Origin: Rhodohalobacter mucosus
Lineage (GTDB): Bacteria; Bacteroidota; Rhodothermia; Balneolales; Balneolaceae
Assembly (NCBI RefSeq): GCF_003150675.1
Contig: NZ_QGGB01000009.1
Location: 186,001 to 250,000 of the forward strand
Length of the DNA: 64,000 nt
Reading direction: 5' to 3'
Numbering within the stretch: position 1 is the stretch's first letter; each line of letters begins with the position of its first letter. A model generated the notes under the pieces. That model was not told the origin of the DNA. It ran no database searches and saw only the letters and a list, made by a program, of their open reading frames with translations. The position numbers and the translations under genes were made by a program. Below, piece by piece: positions 1-8,652 of this stretch.

Positions 1-584
1 ACCAGCTGATATTCCGGATCAACCGTAAACCATCCCACAAGGGCCAGGGCCGCTGCAGTCAACACAAGATTGATAATATTCTGACCGGGAAGAGCAATGC
101 GTCCGCCGCCGATGAACCCTTTCAGCTTACCGAATGCAATAAAGGAGCCGGTAAATGTAATGGAGCCGATCAGGATACTGAGACCGGTTGTAATCAGTGC
201 CTGCACTTCGAAAGACCCCGTTTCGAGCCTGCTAAACTCACCCCAGGCAACCAGTGCGGATGCACCGCCTCCAAATCCGTTGAAAACGGCCACCATTTCG
301 GGCATCGCGGTCATTTTTACTTTTTTTGCAGCAAATGCTCCCAGAAGGGCTCCCAGTATGACGCCTGCTATAATGAACTCAAAAGAGATAATATCACGGT
401 CGAACAGGGTTACGAATACCCCGATGAACATACCGATTGAGGCAAGCTGGTTTCCTGATCGTGCCGTTGCAGGCGACCCCAGACGTCTGATCCCTACAAT
501 AAAGAAACCGGTAGCAATAAGATAGATCAGCTGTATGCTGTTGGGAATATAGCTTTGAATAAAATCGGGAAGAAACTGACTCAT
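1..584 (-). CDS. pntB: NAD(P) transhydrogenase subunit beta, C-terminal part beyond window (partial)
   Basis: This is the membrane beta subunit of the proton-translocating transhydrogenase, which moves hydride between NADH and NADP+ in the inner membrane. The first ~195 residues are readable from the ATG at 584 and run off the window edge without a stop. They contain several hydrophobic segments, the loop RRLGSPATARSGNQLASIG and the motif PEMVAVFNGFGGGASALVA, both typical of PntB. The start is supported by an AAGGAGGA Shine-Dalgarno 8-9 nt upstream, lying inside the end of the preceding gene. It overlaps pntAB by an ATGA junction, which suggests translational coupling. The NADP(H)-binding C-terminal domain lies outside the window. 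Confidence 0.93.
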   Translation of the reverse strand, partial: MSQFLPDFIQSYIPNSIQLIYLIATGFFIVGIRRLGSPATARSGNQLASIGMFIGVFVTLFDRDIISFEFIIAGVILGALLGAFAAKKVKMTAMPEMVAVFNGFGGGASALVAWGEFSRLETGSFEVQALITTGLSILIGSITFTGSFIAFGKLKGFIGGGRIALPGQNIINLVLTAAALALVGWFTVDPEYQL

Positions 585-871
585 TTGTCATCCTCCTTTT
601 TTTTGAACATCTCCAGCATGCGGTCTGTGACCATAAATCCGCCCACAACGTTAATGGTGGCGAAAACAATGGCCACAAATCCAATCCACTGTGCGTAGAC
701 GCTTTCTGATCCGCCGGCAATGATGAGAGCACCGATAAGCGTGATGCCGGAGATGGCGTTTGCGCCCGACATCAGAGGCGTATGCAGAGTGGGGGGTACC
801 TTGGAGATCAGTTCAAAGCCTACAAAGGAGGCCAGAACAAAAATGAACAGGTTAAAAATGAGATCTTCCAT
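581..871 (-). CDS. pntAB: NAD(P) transhydrogenase subunit alpha, part 2 (membrane segment)
   Basis: A 96-residue membrane protein with three to four hydrophobic helices. It corresponds to the transmembrane C-terminal part of PntA, encoded separately as in the three-subunit transhydrogenases of many Bacteroidota and Alphaproteobacteria. The stretch PPTLHTPLMSGANAISG is a family signature. It ends in a charged tail (FKKKEDDK). It lies between the soluble alpha-1 gene upstream (71-bp gap) and pntB, with which it shares an ATGA overlap, so the three genes form one operon. The symbol follows common usage for the split gene. Confidence 0.93.
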   Translation of the reverse strand: MEDLIFNLFIFVLASFVGFELISKVPPTLHTPLMSGANAISGITLIGALIIAGGSESVYAQWIGFVAIVFATINVVGGFMVTDRMLEMFKKKEDDK

Positions 872-942
872 GCGGTTCGGTTTCTATCTTATTCAGTATT
901 GATCAGTTGCCGGGTTTTATCTGCCGGCAGACTGCTAATGAG

Positions 943-2070
943 TTAGTTTAAATTATCTTTCACAAACGGGGAAACCAGTTCACCCTGATGTGTGACGGTC
1001 GCGTTGACGATGATTTGGTCCTCAAAGTTATATTCCGGTTTACCTTCCTTGATGAGAAGACTCAAAAGAGACATAAGGTTTTTTGAGTAAAGCTTGCTTG
1101 CATGAAAGGCCAGTGAACTGGGTATGTTAAATGGGGCCACGATCCTGACGCCTTGATGGACAATCGTCTCACCGGGTTTGGTTACTTCGCAATTTCCGCC
1201 CTGTTCGGCAGCTATATCGACGATAACCGAGCCGGGGCTCATGTCTTCAACCATGGCTTTGGTGACCAGTAAAGGTGCCGGCCTTCCCGGAATAAGAGCT
1301 GTTGTGATAACAATATCGGATTTGCGGACATGATCATGAATAACTTCGCGCTGCTTCTGTTTGTTTTTTTCCGATAGTTCTTTTGCGTATCCGCCTTCAG
1401 TTTCTGATGCTTCCTCGAGCGGAACATCGACAAATTTAGCCCCAAGACTTTCCACCTGCTCCTTGACGGCCGGGCGAATATCGAAAGCCTCTACAACGGC
1501 ACCCAGCCTTTTGGCTGTTGCAATTGCCTGCAAACCGGCAACGCCGGCGCCCAGTACCAATACCTTGGCCGGGGGTATGGTTCCGGCAGCGGTCATCATC
1601 ATGGGCAGATATCTATCAAGTTGATTTGCACCCATCAGGGCAGCCTTGTATCCCGCAATGTTGCTCATGGATGAGAGCGCATCCATCGACTGAGCGCGAC
1701 TGATGCGGGGAATGGTATCCATGGCCAGTGCCGTAATGTTTTGAAGTTTTAAAAGCTCCACATATGTTTCATTTTGAAGCGGCCAGATAAACGATACCAG
1801 TGTGGCGCCTGCTTTCATTTTCCGTATAACGGGCTCGGCAGGTGCCTGAACTGCCAGCAGAATATCGCACCCTGATATAAGGGAGTCCCTGCTGTTCGAA
1901 AGAGTGGCCCCGGCTTCTGTGTACATCTGATCGGTGTAGCTCGAGGCTGTGCCCGCGCCGCTTTCGACGTGTACTTCCACTCCAAGCTTCACCAGGGCTG
2001 CAACCCCTTCCGGCGTAAGGGCGACCCGCTTTTCGTGCTGTTCTGTTTCCTTACAGACTGATGCAATCAA
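943..2070 (-). CDS. pntAA: NAD(P) transhydrogenase subunit alpha, part 1 (NAD-binding)
   Basis: A 375-residue soluble NAD(H)-binding subunit of the transhydrogenase and first gene of the pnt operon. The N-terminus (KETEQHEKRVALTPEGV) is the alanine-dehydrogenase/PNT N-terminal domain. RAQSMDALSSMSNIAGYKA near residue 125-143 is characteristic of PntA. A Rossmann motif GAGVAG is at 174-179. It ends shortly after the soluble domain, as expected when the membrane part is a separate gene. It starts at an ATG and is divergent from trxB, with about 200 bp between them that presumably hold both promoters. Confidence 0.95.
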   Translation of the reverse strand: MIASVCKETEQHEKRVALTPEGVAALVKLGVEVHVESGAGTASSYTDQMYTEAGATLSNSRDSLISGCDILLAVQAPAEPVIRKMKAGATLVSFIWPLQNETYVELLKLQNITALAMDTIPRISRAQSMDALSSMSNIAGYKAALMGANQLDRYLPMMMTAAGTIPPAKVLVLGAGVAGLQAIATAKRLGAVVEAFDIRPAVKEQVESLGAKFVDVPLEEASETEGGYAKELSEKNKQKQREVIHDHVRKSDIVITTALIPGRPAPLLVTKAMVEDMSPGSVIVDIAAEQGGNCEVTKPGETIVHQGVRIVAPFNIPSSLAFHASKLYSKNLMSLLSLLIKEGKPEYNFEDQIIVNATVTHQGELVSPFVKDNLN

Positions 2071-2270
2071 GAGAATACCTCCGTAACTTTTGTTCGCACT
2101 AAATTATCGAAAAAAAGATGAATTGCAACCCATCCCGGCAGAAAAGCGATTCAACAGTATCCATTTATTTCAATCGCGGTTTCTCTATCAATTTGATAAA
2201 GAACATCAACTGTATCAGGGCGGAAATTTTCGTAATTTAGCACGATAAGAAAAAAACAAAATTGCAGAAC

Positions 2271-3248
2271 ATGAAAGATATTGAAGGAAAAACATACGAC
2301 GTGGTAATTGTTGGCAGCGGACCCGCAGGTTTGACTGCCGCGCTGTATGCTGCCAGAGCGGATCTCAATCCAATTATTTTTGAGGGACCTGAACCCGGCG
2401 GACAGCTGATGCAGACCACAGACGTAGAGAACTACCCGGGCTATCCGGAAGGCGTTATGGGTCCTAAAATGATGGAGGATTTCCGCCAACAGGCAAAGCG
2501 TTTCGGTGCAGACTGCCGCTACGGATATGTAACCCGGATCGATTTTGACAATCGTCCATACAAGCTTACGGTGGATGAAGAGGCGACCGTTTATGCTCAT
2601 GCAATTATTATTGCGACAGGTGCTTCTGCAATGTGGCTTGATCTGCCAAGTGAACAGCGTCTACGCGGAAAAGGAGTAAGCGCCTGTGCTACGTGCGATG
2701 GGGCTTTTTTCCGGAATGAACATGTTGTTATTGTGGGTGGTGGCGATACGGCAATGGAGGAAGCAACATTTCTCACCAAGTTTGCAAGCAAGGTAACCGT
2801 GATTCATCGGAGGGATGAATTGCGCGCTTCCAAAGCGATGCAGAACCGTGCATTCGAAAACGAGAAAATAGAGTTTATGTGGGACTCTGAACTCCAGGAA
2901 GTAATGGGCGAGCAGGCCGTTCAGGGTGTAAAAGTTAAAAACAACAAAACCGGTGAGGTCACAACGCTTGAGGACGTAACGGGTGTTTTTATAGCGATTG
3001 GCCACAAACCGAATACGGATCTGTTCAAGGGTGTACTCTCCATGGATGATGTGGGCTACATTAAAACCAAAGGTCAGTCTACCGAAACCGACCTCCCGGG
3101 TATTTTTGCTAGCGGCGACGCTATGGATCCGATCTATCGCCAGGCCGTCACTGCGGCGGGAACCGGCTGCCGCGCTGCTCTTGATGCAGAGCGATATTTA
3201 GCTGATAACAAAGACGAGAAAGCAATCGCTCAGGAGCACTGGAAGTAG
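2271..3248 (+). CDS. trxB: thioredoxin-disulfide reductase
   Basis: A 325-residue flavoprotein that reduces thioredoxin with NADPH in the cytoplasm. The FAD motif GSGPAG is at residues 15-20, the redox-active pair CATC at 139-142, and the NADPH motif GGGDTAMEEA begins at about 156. The C-terminal FAD segment (IFASGDAMDPIYRQAVTAAGTGC) is present. A TTG nine bases upstream is in frame, but the ATG at 2271 fits the family N-terminus better. The length is normal for the low-molecular-weight class. It is divergent from the pnt operon. Confidence 0.95.
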   Translation: MKDIEGKTYDVVIVGSGPAGLTAALYAARADLNPIIFEGPEPGGQLMQTTDVENYPGYPEGVMGPKMMEDFRQQAKRFGADCRYGYVTRIDFDNRPYKLTVDEEATVYAHAIIIATGASAMWLDLPSEQRLRGKGVSACATCDGAFFRNEHVVIVGGGDTAMEEATFLTKFASKVTVIHRRDELRASKAMQNRAFENEKIEFMWDSELQEVMGEQAVQGVKVKNNKTGEVTTLEDVTGVFIAIGHKPNTDLFKGVLSMDDVGYIKTKGQSTETDLPGIFASGDAMDPIYRQAVTAAGTGCRAALDAERYLADNKDEKAIAQEHWK

Positions 3249-3253
3249 CCCCC

Positions 3254-3381
3254 TATTCGTCCGACGACTAAGGAAGAAACCCTGCTAAGATTACGCAACA
3301 ATCAGTTGTCTGACGGATGCCGGACGGTCGATTGATTGGGGCGTTCGTGGATGGGGATTCTTCCAATCGTCAGTCGAGCGG
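3254..3381. repeat. degenerate inverted repeat in the trxB/DUF4342 gap
   Basis: The two ends of this intergenic stretch resemble each other in inverted orientation: CGTCCGACGACTAAGGAAGA near 3259 against the complement of the segment near 3356-3380. Both halves end in GGAAGAA and contain a GTC-GAC core. It resembles the longer inverted-repeat element at 35903-36129 but is more decayed. No gene is seen here. It may act as a convergent transcription stop between trxB and the next gene. Confidence 0.3.
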
Positions 3382-3394
3382 GATTAACCAAATC

Positions 3395-3838
3395 TTAAGA
3401 TTTCTTCTTTTTACCTACCGTTTTATCGGCCTCCCCTTTCTTTTTTGAAGAGGATTTTTTTGACTTCGACTCTTTTTTCTCCTTCTCTTTTGCTTCTTTT
3501 TCAACCGTATCATCATCGTCTTCATCAATTTCGATGATTTCCGCCTCCACTTCATACTCGTCGGTGGATTCATCGATCTCTTTTTCCACAAACACGCGAA
3601 CGTCGCTTGCGTAAAGAAGAAGCGTTGAAATGGCCGTTAGAACCGGTGCGTAGAATGCAAAAAAGGCGGTTCCTGCTACACCGACGGTTAACTGACTCTG
3701 AAACAGAACCTTTCCATCCTTGTTTTTAACGACCACCCTGCGTGCATTGCCTTCCCTGATGAGGCGCCGGATCTGGGAGATGATTTCACTGACGGTACCC
3801 TGAATTTCTTCCATTATCGTTCTGCTGGAATTTTCCAT
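3395..3838 (-). CDS. DUF4342 family protein with acidic/basic tail
   Basis: A 147-residue protein. Residues ~1-85 match the DUF4342 pattern: a short helical N-terminus, the segment IREGNARRVVVKNKDGKVLF, then a hydrophobic stretch (LTVGVAGTAFFAFYAPVLTA) that may associate with the membrane. The C-terminal ~60 residues are low complexity: a Glu/Asp-rich block (IEIDEDDDD) followed by Lys/Ser-rich sequence. A longer reading from 3886 is open, but the ATG at 3838 has an AGAGG ribosome-binding site 7 nt upstream and gives the standard family start. The function is unknown. It is divergent from comM. Confidence 0.7.
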   Translation of the reverse strand: MENSSRTIMEEIQGTVSEIISQIRRLIREGNARRVVVKNKDGKVLFQSQLTVGVAGTAFFAFYAPVLTAISTLLLYASDVRVFVEKEIDESTDEYEVEAEIIEIDEDDDDTVEKEAKEKEKKESKSKKSSSKKKGEADKTVGKKKKS

Positions 3839-3928
3839 GTCATGACCTCTTTTTTCAAAAAAATGTGTAAGGGATTTCGTATTCATGGTTCATACTACGA
3901 AAGGAGATAGATAAAGATTCAATAAATC

Positions 3929-4584
3929 ATGCTGTCAAGAGTATACTGCGCGTCAACCATCGGGGTAGATGCGCGTCTTATCGAAGTGGAAGTGCACATG
4001 AGCGGTGGCGTGCCGAAATATTTTCTTGTGGGTCTGCCCGACCGTGCAGTGAGCGAGTCGAAAGACCGGATCGATGCGGCTCTGAAAAATGCAGGAGCCC
4101 GTTTTCCCCGGGGGCGGATTACCGTGAATATGGCACCCGCAGACCTGCCCAAAGAAGGAAGTGCTTTTGATCTGCCCATTGCGGTAAGCCTGCTGGCTGT
4201 TTCAGACCAGATTGTAACAGACAAGCTGCAGCGATCATTGATATTGGGCGAACTGGCGCTTGATGGAAAGCTGCGTCCGGTAAAAGGTGTGCTGCCGATG
4301 GCCGTGGAAGCCAGAAACCGCGGCCTGGAATATGTGCTTGTGCCGGAGGCAAACGGAAATGAAGCAGCCGTTGTGGATGGAATATGTGTTATGGGATTTC
4401 AGTCCCTCCAGCAGGTAATGGAGTGGCTGCAAAATGAGAAAAGCATGCAGCCTGTGCATGTAGATCCAAAGGCACTGTTCAAAAAAAACGGCCAGCAGGA
4501 ACTGCTCGACTTTGAGGACGTTCGCGGACAGGAAAACGTAAAGCGTGCACTGGAGGTGGCGGCAGCGGGAGGCCATAACCTGAT
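3929..4584 (+). pseudogene. comM: comM (YifB), 5' fragment, interrupted by an integrative element
   Basis: This is the N-terminal half of ComM, the hexameric AAA+ helicase that promotes branch migration when incoming DNA is integrated during natural transformation. Residues 1-218 contain the Lon-protease-like (S5-fold) N-terminal domain (SGGVPKYFLVGLPDRAVSESKDRI) and the lead-in to the ATPase (DVRGQENVKRALEVAAAGGHNL). The reading frame is broken at Ile219, whose codon is shared with the AT core at 4583-4584. It continues for five foreign residues and stops at 4601-4603. The rest of the gene resumes at 14155. An in-frame TAA directly upstream fixes the start at or after 3929. Joined to its 3' part it makes a 513-residue ComM, the normal length. 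Confidence 0.95.
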
Positions 4585-4601
4585 TACAGTATATATGGTT
4601 T
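4583..4601. other. attL: AT core plus right half-site of attP
   Basis: The left junction. The 2-bp core AT (4583-4584) is followed by the 17-bp arm TACAGTATATATGGTTT (4585-4601). The reverse complement of this arm matches the arm at the right junction at 13 of 17 positions, as expected for the two halves of a serine-integrase attP site. The large recombinase gene ends only 17 bp further in, the usual position for an integrase next to its site. Confidence 0.85.
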
Positions 4602-4617
4602 AAAACCCGTCAAAATG

Positions 4618-6420
4618 TCAGCTGCTACTTTTCTGTGCGCGGATTTTGATTTTTCTGTCGGCCACTCTCTGTCGTTCCCTTGCGATGTCCTCTAGGGTAA
4701 CATCACCACCCTCGATGGTAAGTACACTATCCAGTTGGTCGTTTATGATCACCAAAGTCCTTCGTACATCGTCCCTGAATTGTATTTCGAGGGTGGTATA
4801 GGTATAACCTTCCTCCTCTTCTACCCAAAACCCCACTTGAATTTGGTCGATAAGACGTTGCAACTTACTCCGCAATGCTACACGTAGGTTAATCCGTTCT
4901 TGTCCTTCTGCGTTGGATAATCGCTCGATTAAATCACTTATGTCTTTTAACCGCTGGGAGGTGTGTTGGGCCGAATTGGTTAATTCATTTATGCGGGATT
5001 CAAGGTCGGATTTTCTTTTTTCTAAGTCTTCCTTCTGCTCCTTCCTTTCTTTGTATCTGTTTTTAACTTCCTCACCAAGTTCCATGTTATCGAGAAGGTT
5101 CTCGAGTCCTTTCTCCACCTGCGTTAACTCCCCGTCCACCTCTTGGAGTTCTTTCTGGGCTGTAACAAGTTCGGTCTCTCTAGCCTCATTACCTGGTAGT
5201 ATGTCTGAAGGATCAAGCCCTTTACAGTAGCGTAGAAGAATGGGTTCGACTATATCGTATCTGATCTTTCTGTCTTCCGTGCAGTTTAAGTTCCGGGTAT
5301 TATCATCACAGCGGAGCTTTGGGCGGTTATCCCCCTTGTCAATGTACCGCATGGAATCCCCGCATGCAGCGCATTTGACTAAATGGACAAACAGGTTCTT
5401 GGCCTTACCTGTCTTTCCTCCTCCTCTCCCAGACTTCTTACGATTGATCTCAAAAACTGACTGGACACGATCAAAGAGTTTCTTGTCGATAATAGGTGGG
5501 AAATAGTTTTTGATGGGCTTACCTACAGGTTCGCGTTTTCTAGTTCCATCTTCCTTGAAGCTATTTGTGTGTGGCTGATACTCACCTAGAACACGTCTGT
5601 CTTTCAGGTACCTGTTAATAGTACTTCTCCTCCATCTACCGGATTTGTTCCGTTTACCTTTTGGGAAGTAAATGCCCTCCATTTGGTTTAACTCCCGTTC
5701 AATGCGGTAAGTCCCTTTACCGTTTGCTTTCATTTGGAACATTAACCTGATAGCCCCAACCACATTCTCCGGCTCACCTTTTTTATTTTTGTAGTTTTCA
5801 TCCTTAACAATAAATCTCTCATCACGACTCTTGGACTCATCCCAATCTTTATTGTTCTCTAACCACATTGGGGTCATCCCAGAAATTTTTCCATTACCTT
5901 CTCGCGCCCTCTTTCTTTCCTGTTCCCGTTTATCAGTTATGAGTTCAGACTTCCGTTTACTCTCCGTGTAAGCTCGTTGTATTTCGCCAACTAACCTGTA
6001 GATAACACCTGCGTCATTGTTAAACTTATGTAGGGTTATTTCTTGGGCAGTAGAATCCAGAACAACAATGGTTACACCTGCTTCCAAAATCTGAATAAAC
6101 AATTTTTGGGCCTCGGACTGTTTTAGTCGAGTCAACCTATCAACAGATTCAATGATCAATAATGAACCTGAGGGTATCTGGCCTTTGTCGATCTTGTCAA
6201 GAAATTTACCTAATTCACCATGTTTAATGTGCTTACCTGAATAACCCGAAACCCCAAGATCACGTAATGGGACTAATTCAAATTCTTTACCATCTTCTTC
6301 CTTTAGATGCTTTAAATACTTGTTGGTGGCCTCAATTTGACGTCTCTCGGAATCTCCTTCCGCTTGTTCGGGTGTGGAAAACCGGATATACGAGTACGCT
6401 TTGGGTTTGATTGGTTCCAT
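4618..6420 (-). CDS. large serine recombinase (probable integrase of the element)
   Basis: A 600-residue site-specific recombinase likely to catalyse integration and excision at comM. The resolvase domain begins YSYIRFSTPEQ, with the nucleophile at about Ser15, and includes ESVDRLTR near 91-98. The recombinase domain follows (GAIRLMFQMKANGKGTYRIE, around 220-270). A zinc ribbon has Cys at about 350, 353, 371 and 380, and a long charged coiled coil (~416-490) precedes the C-terminus. This is the full large-serine-recombinase layout. An upstream GTG (6477) is open, but the ATG at 6420 matches the family start. It sits directly inside attL. Confidence 0.93.
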   Translation of the reverse strand: MEPIKPKAYSYIRFSTPEQAEGDSERRQIEATNKYLKHLKEEDGKEFELVPLRDLGVSGYSGKHIKHGELGKFLDKIDKGQIPSGSLLIIESVDRLTRLKQSEAQKLFIQILEAGVTIVVLDSTAQEITLHKFNNDAGVIYRLVGEIQRAYTESKRKSELITDKREQERKRAREGNGKISGMTPMWLENNKDWDESKSRDERFIVKDENYKNKKGEPENVVGAIRLMFQMKANGKGTYRIERELNQMEGIYFPKGKRNKSGRWRRSTINRYLKDRRVLGEYQPHTNSFKEDGTRKREPVGKPIKNYFPPIIDKKLFDRVQSVFEINRKKSGRGGGKTGKAKNLFVHLVKCAACGDSMRYIDKGDNRPKLRCDDNTRNLNCTEDRKIRYDIVEPILLRYCKGLDPSDILPGNEARETELVTAQKELQEVDGELTQVEKGLENLLDNMELGEEVKNRYKERKEQKEDLEKRKSDLESRINELTNSAQHTSQRLKDISDLIERLSNAEGQERINLRVALRSKLQRLIDQIQVGFWVEEEEGYTYTTLEIQFRDDVRRTLVIINDQLDSVLTIEGGDVTLEDIARERQRVADRKIKIRAQKSSS

Positions 6421-6525
6421 GACTGGTAGGTTTAATATGGAGTTAAAAATACTTGAATAATTTAGTAATACGAACACCGGCCCCGGATGGAGTTAACCGC
6501 TCTGCGTGCCAGAGAGCCACTAATC

Positions 6526-7431
6526 TCACAGTCTGTCAAGCACGTCTTGGGTGGGGTCTGTGAACTCGTCATGGCCGGGGATGATTAATTCCTTGGCCTC
6601 CCGGAGTTTGGCCAGCAGCTGCTTCCTGTGAAGAACTTGTGAATCAATGGGGGGTTCCAGGCCCATGTACACATTTAATTCCTCCGCCGCTTTCCGCATC
6701 TCAGGAAGGGAGGGAGTGCGTTTGAGGGAAGGCTTGGACTGGCCCTCACTATCGGTAAACCGCAACCAAATCTTCCGAACCTGTGCCGAATGAAATTTCT
6801 TCCCTCTGCGGGTACGGTATCCCTCCTCATTCAACTTGTCCGCGATGGACTGGTAACTCTGTCCCTCCTCCCGCAGGGGCCTAATGAAATGGTAGGCATG
6901 GCGGGTATTGGTATCTGTACGGGCCTTACGGGAAATAGCGGCCCAAGCCTTTTCCCGGGCCCCAGGGGGAAACGTGCCCTGCTGGTTCCCCCATTCCCCG
7001 GACTGGTACTTCTCAGACTGGCGGATACCTTCCTTGGTACGTTTGGATATGATCTCTGCTTCATGCTGAGCCATAGTGGCCATGACTCCCAGCACCATGG
7101 TATTGTTGGCCTCGGGCAGGTCAACGATGGTGAAGCCGACTCCGGCCTGGTCCAGTTCCTCCTTTAGTGTAAATAGGAATTTGACGTTCCTGCTCAGGCG
7201 GTCCAGCTTGGCCACCAATAACGTGGCCCCCTCATCCTTGCACAACTGGATTGCGGATTTAAGGACCGGCCTGTTGCCGTTGGTTCCGCTTTCTACTTCC
7301 GTGAACCTGTCAATGACTTCGGCAGCTTTACCTTTCAGGAACTGGTTGACGGATTCCTCTTGGGCCTTTATACCGTTACCCTCTGCTCCTTGGTGTTTGG
7401 TACTGACCCTGTAATATGCGACGTATTTCAT
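6526..7431 (-). CDS. serine recombinase/resolvase family protein
   Basis: A 301-residue second serine recombinase. The N-terminal resolvase domain starts MKYVAYYRVSTKHQ with the nucleophile at about Ser10. It contains LLVAKLDRLSRNVKFLFTL and AEIISKRTKEGIR, and continues into a recombinase-like helical segment (REEGQSYQSIADKLNEEGYRTRRGKKFHSAQVRKIW). It lacks the zinc ribbon and coiled coil of its neighbour. Similar ~300-residue recombinases are common in Bacteroidota mobile elements. Whether it resolves element multimers, inverts DNA, or helps integration cannot be told from the sequence. It is transcribed in the same direction as the large recombinase, about 100 bp upstream of it. Confidence 0.9.
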   Translation of the reverse strand: MKYVAYYRVSTKHQGAEGNGIKAQEESVNQFLKGKAAEVIDRFTEVESGTNGNRPVLKSAIQLCKDEGATLLVAKLDRLSRNVKFLFTLKEELDQAGVGFTIVDLPEANNTMVLGVMATMAQHEAEIISKRTKEGIRQSEKYQSGEWGNQQGTFPPGAREKAWAAISRKARTDTNTRHAYHFIRPLREEGQSYQSIADKLNEEGYRTRRGKKFHSAQVRKIWLRFTDSEGQSKPSLKRTPSLPEMRKAAEELNVYMGLEPPIDSQVLHRKQLLAKLREAKELIIPGHDEFTDPTQDVLDRL

Positions 7432-7494
7432 GGCGTTAGGGATTGGTTGGTATGGATAAGAGCCAGTAACCCATTCACAGGTTACTGGGACAGT

Positions 7495-7785
7495 TTATTT
7501 GAATGAGTACTTTCCTTCCTTGTCCTCCTGTACCAACTTCTCAAACTTGTTGTACTTGGGGTTTTTGGAATCCGACAGGATGACGTTGGCCGTGGCCTCC
7601 GTGATTCCTTTCTTAATCAGCACATTCTTCAACTCCTTACGGGTTTTGTCTCCTTTCTTGATCAGCGGAGTAAGGATTTCCCGGGCCTGTACGGCCATGG
7701 GTTTCTTCTTGGGGGTAGGCTTTTTGCTGCTGGCAGTTTTCTTTTTGGTTGTTTTTTTGGCGGTATTGGTTCTTGCTTTTGACAT
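7495..7785 (-). CDS. small basic protein with histone-H1-like lysine tail
   Basis: A 96-residue protein. The first ~30 residues are almost only Lys, Thr, Ala, Ser and Pro (for example KKTTKKKTASSKKPTPKKK), as in histone-H1-like bacterial DNA-compaction tails. The remaining ~65 residues look like a compact helical or winged-helix domain (AREILTPLIKKGDKTRKELKNV). A role in DNA binding or nucleoid architecture on the element is inferred, not shown. The real family is not identified. It lies upstream of the two recombinases in the same orientation. Confidence 0.75.
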   Translation of the reverse strand: MSKARTNTAKKTTKKKTASSKKPTPKKKPMAVQAREILTPLIKKGDKTRKELKNVLIKKGITEATANVILSDSKNPKYNKFEKLVQEDKEGKYSFK

Positions 7786-7971
7786 AACGTGGTAGGTTTT
7801 GTTATCTGTTCAAGCACCTGTTTTGTAGGTACTTAGTTCGTCTTATAAGCAAGTAAACAAGATGATTGCCAAGATACAACGGAAATGTTACGGACGTAAC
7901 AATTTTGTTATAGACTACCCGGACCCTGAAAAAACTGTGTAAGGGATTGTCCTTTTTTGGTTCTTACTTAT

Positions 7972-8127
7972 ATGGAGGAGGCCCGGTTATCATATCTTTG
8001 CACCCAAGCAGCAGACGGGAGAATAACACTTGAGGAGTGGTCGGAATTACTGGGGTACATGGTACTTGATCCTCAAATTTGGGAAATGATCAGGATGGAA
8101 GGGATACTAAGAGGAATATTTAGATAG
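7972..8127 (+). CDS. possible 51-residue protein on the opposite strand of the element
   Basis: An ATG at 7972 opens 51 codons to the TAG at 8125-8127. The peptide (starts MEEARLSYLCTQAADGRITL, followed by EEWSELLGYMVLDPQIWEMI) is helical and acidic, a bit like the N-terminal helices of anti-sigma/FecR proteins. That resemblance is weak. It fills an otherwise empty 350-bp gap and would be the only plus-strand gene in the element. No clear Shine-Dalgarno sequence is seen. It could be a chance ORF. Confidence 0.35.
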   Translation: MEEARLSYLCTQAADGRITLEEWSELLGYMVLDPQIWEMIRMEGILRGIFR

Positions 8128-8138
8128 TTTGAACAAAT

Positions 8139-8534
8139 TCATTGTACAACCTGCCGAATTTCGATAAATACTTCAGTATGGCGCTTGTAAACGGATAGTA
8201 CTTTCGCAAAAAGTTCTTCCTTCTCTAAAACCTTGAGAACTTTCTTGTTTTCATCTTTTGGTATATACCCAACCATCTTCCCTTTAAGGTTCCTAACCTC
8301 AATTGCATTTTTATCGTACTCGTTACCTGGGTCGTGAAAAAGTTCAACATAATCACCTGGTCTAACCTTACCGCTATGGTGCGGTACTCCTGCTACACTA
8401 CATTCATAAAACTTTTTTGACTTAGACTCATCGTAATACTTCTTTTTTTCTTCGGGCGACTTCTTTGGAAATAGAAACACCATCAAGAGGTAAAGGACGA
8501 TCAATACTATGAAGATTGTAGATACAGTATCCAT
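8139..8534 (-). CDS. membrane-anchored HIRAN domain protein
   Basis: A 131-residue protein. An N-terminal transmembrane helix (residues ~4-23, IFIVLIVLYLLMVFLF) is followed by a charged linker. A HIRAN domain then fills residues ~42-125: YECSVAGVPHH, then GDYVELFHDPGNEYDKNAIE and GKMVGYIPKDENKK, the pattern of HIRAN domains that bind 3' ssDNA ends in HLTF/Rad5-type proteins. In bacteria HIRAN often occurs alone in mobile regions. Anchoring it to the membrane is unusual and suggests it meets DNA at the cell envelope; that is inference. It is in the same orientation as its element neighbours. Confidence 0.8.
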   Translation of the reverse strand: MDTVSTIFIVLIVLYLLMVFLFPKKSPEEKKKYYDESKSKKFYECSVAGVPHHSGKVRPGDYVELFHDPGNEYDKNAIEVRNLKGKMVGYIPKDENKKVLKVLEKEELFAKVLSVYKRHTEVFIEIRQVVQ

Positions 8535-8652
8535 TTTTTTATATCTAATTGTATCTAAATCTTAATAAAACCTTTTGTTTATACCCAAATTAAAATCTGC
8601 TTCCTTAGTTTAAAATCCCCACCCACAGTTAACGTGAGCAGGGAATAGTTGT

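Noticed and set aside
4618-7431. The recombinase pair as an IS607-type insertion sequence
   Set aside because: No TnpB gene is present, one recombinase is of the large integrase type, and boundaries enclose many more genes.
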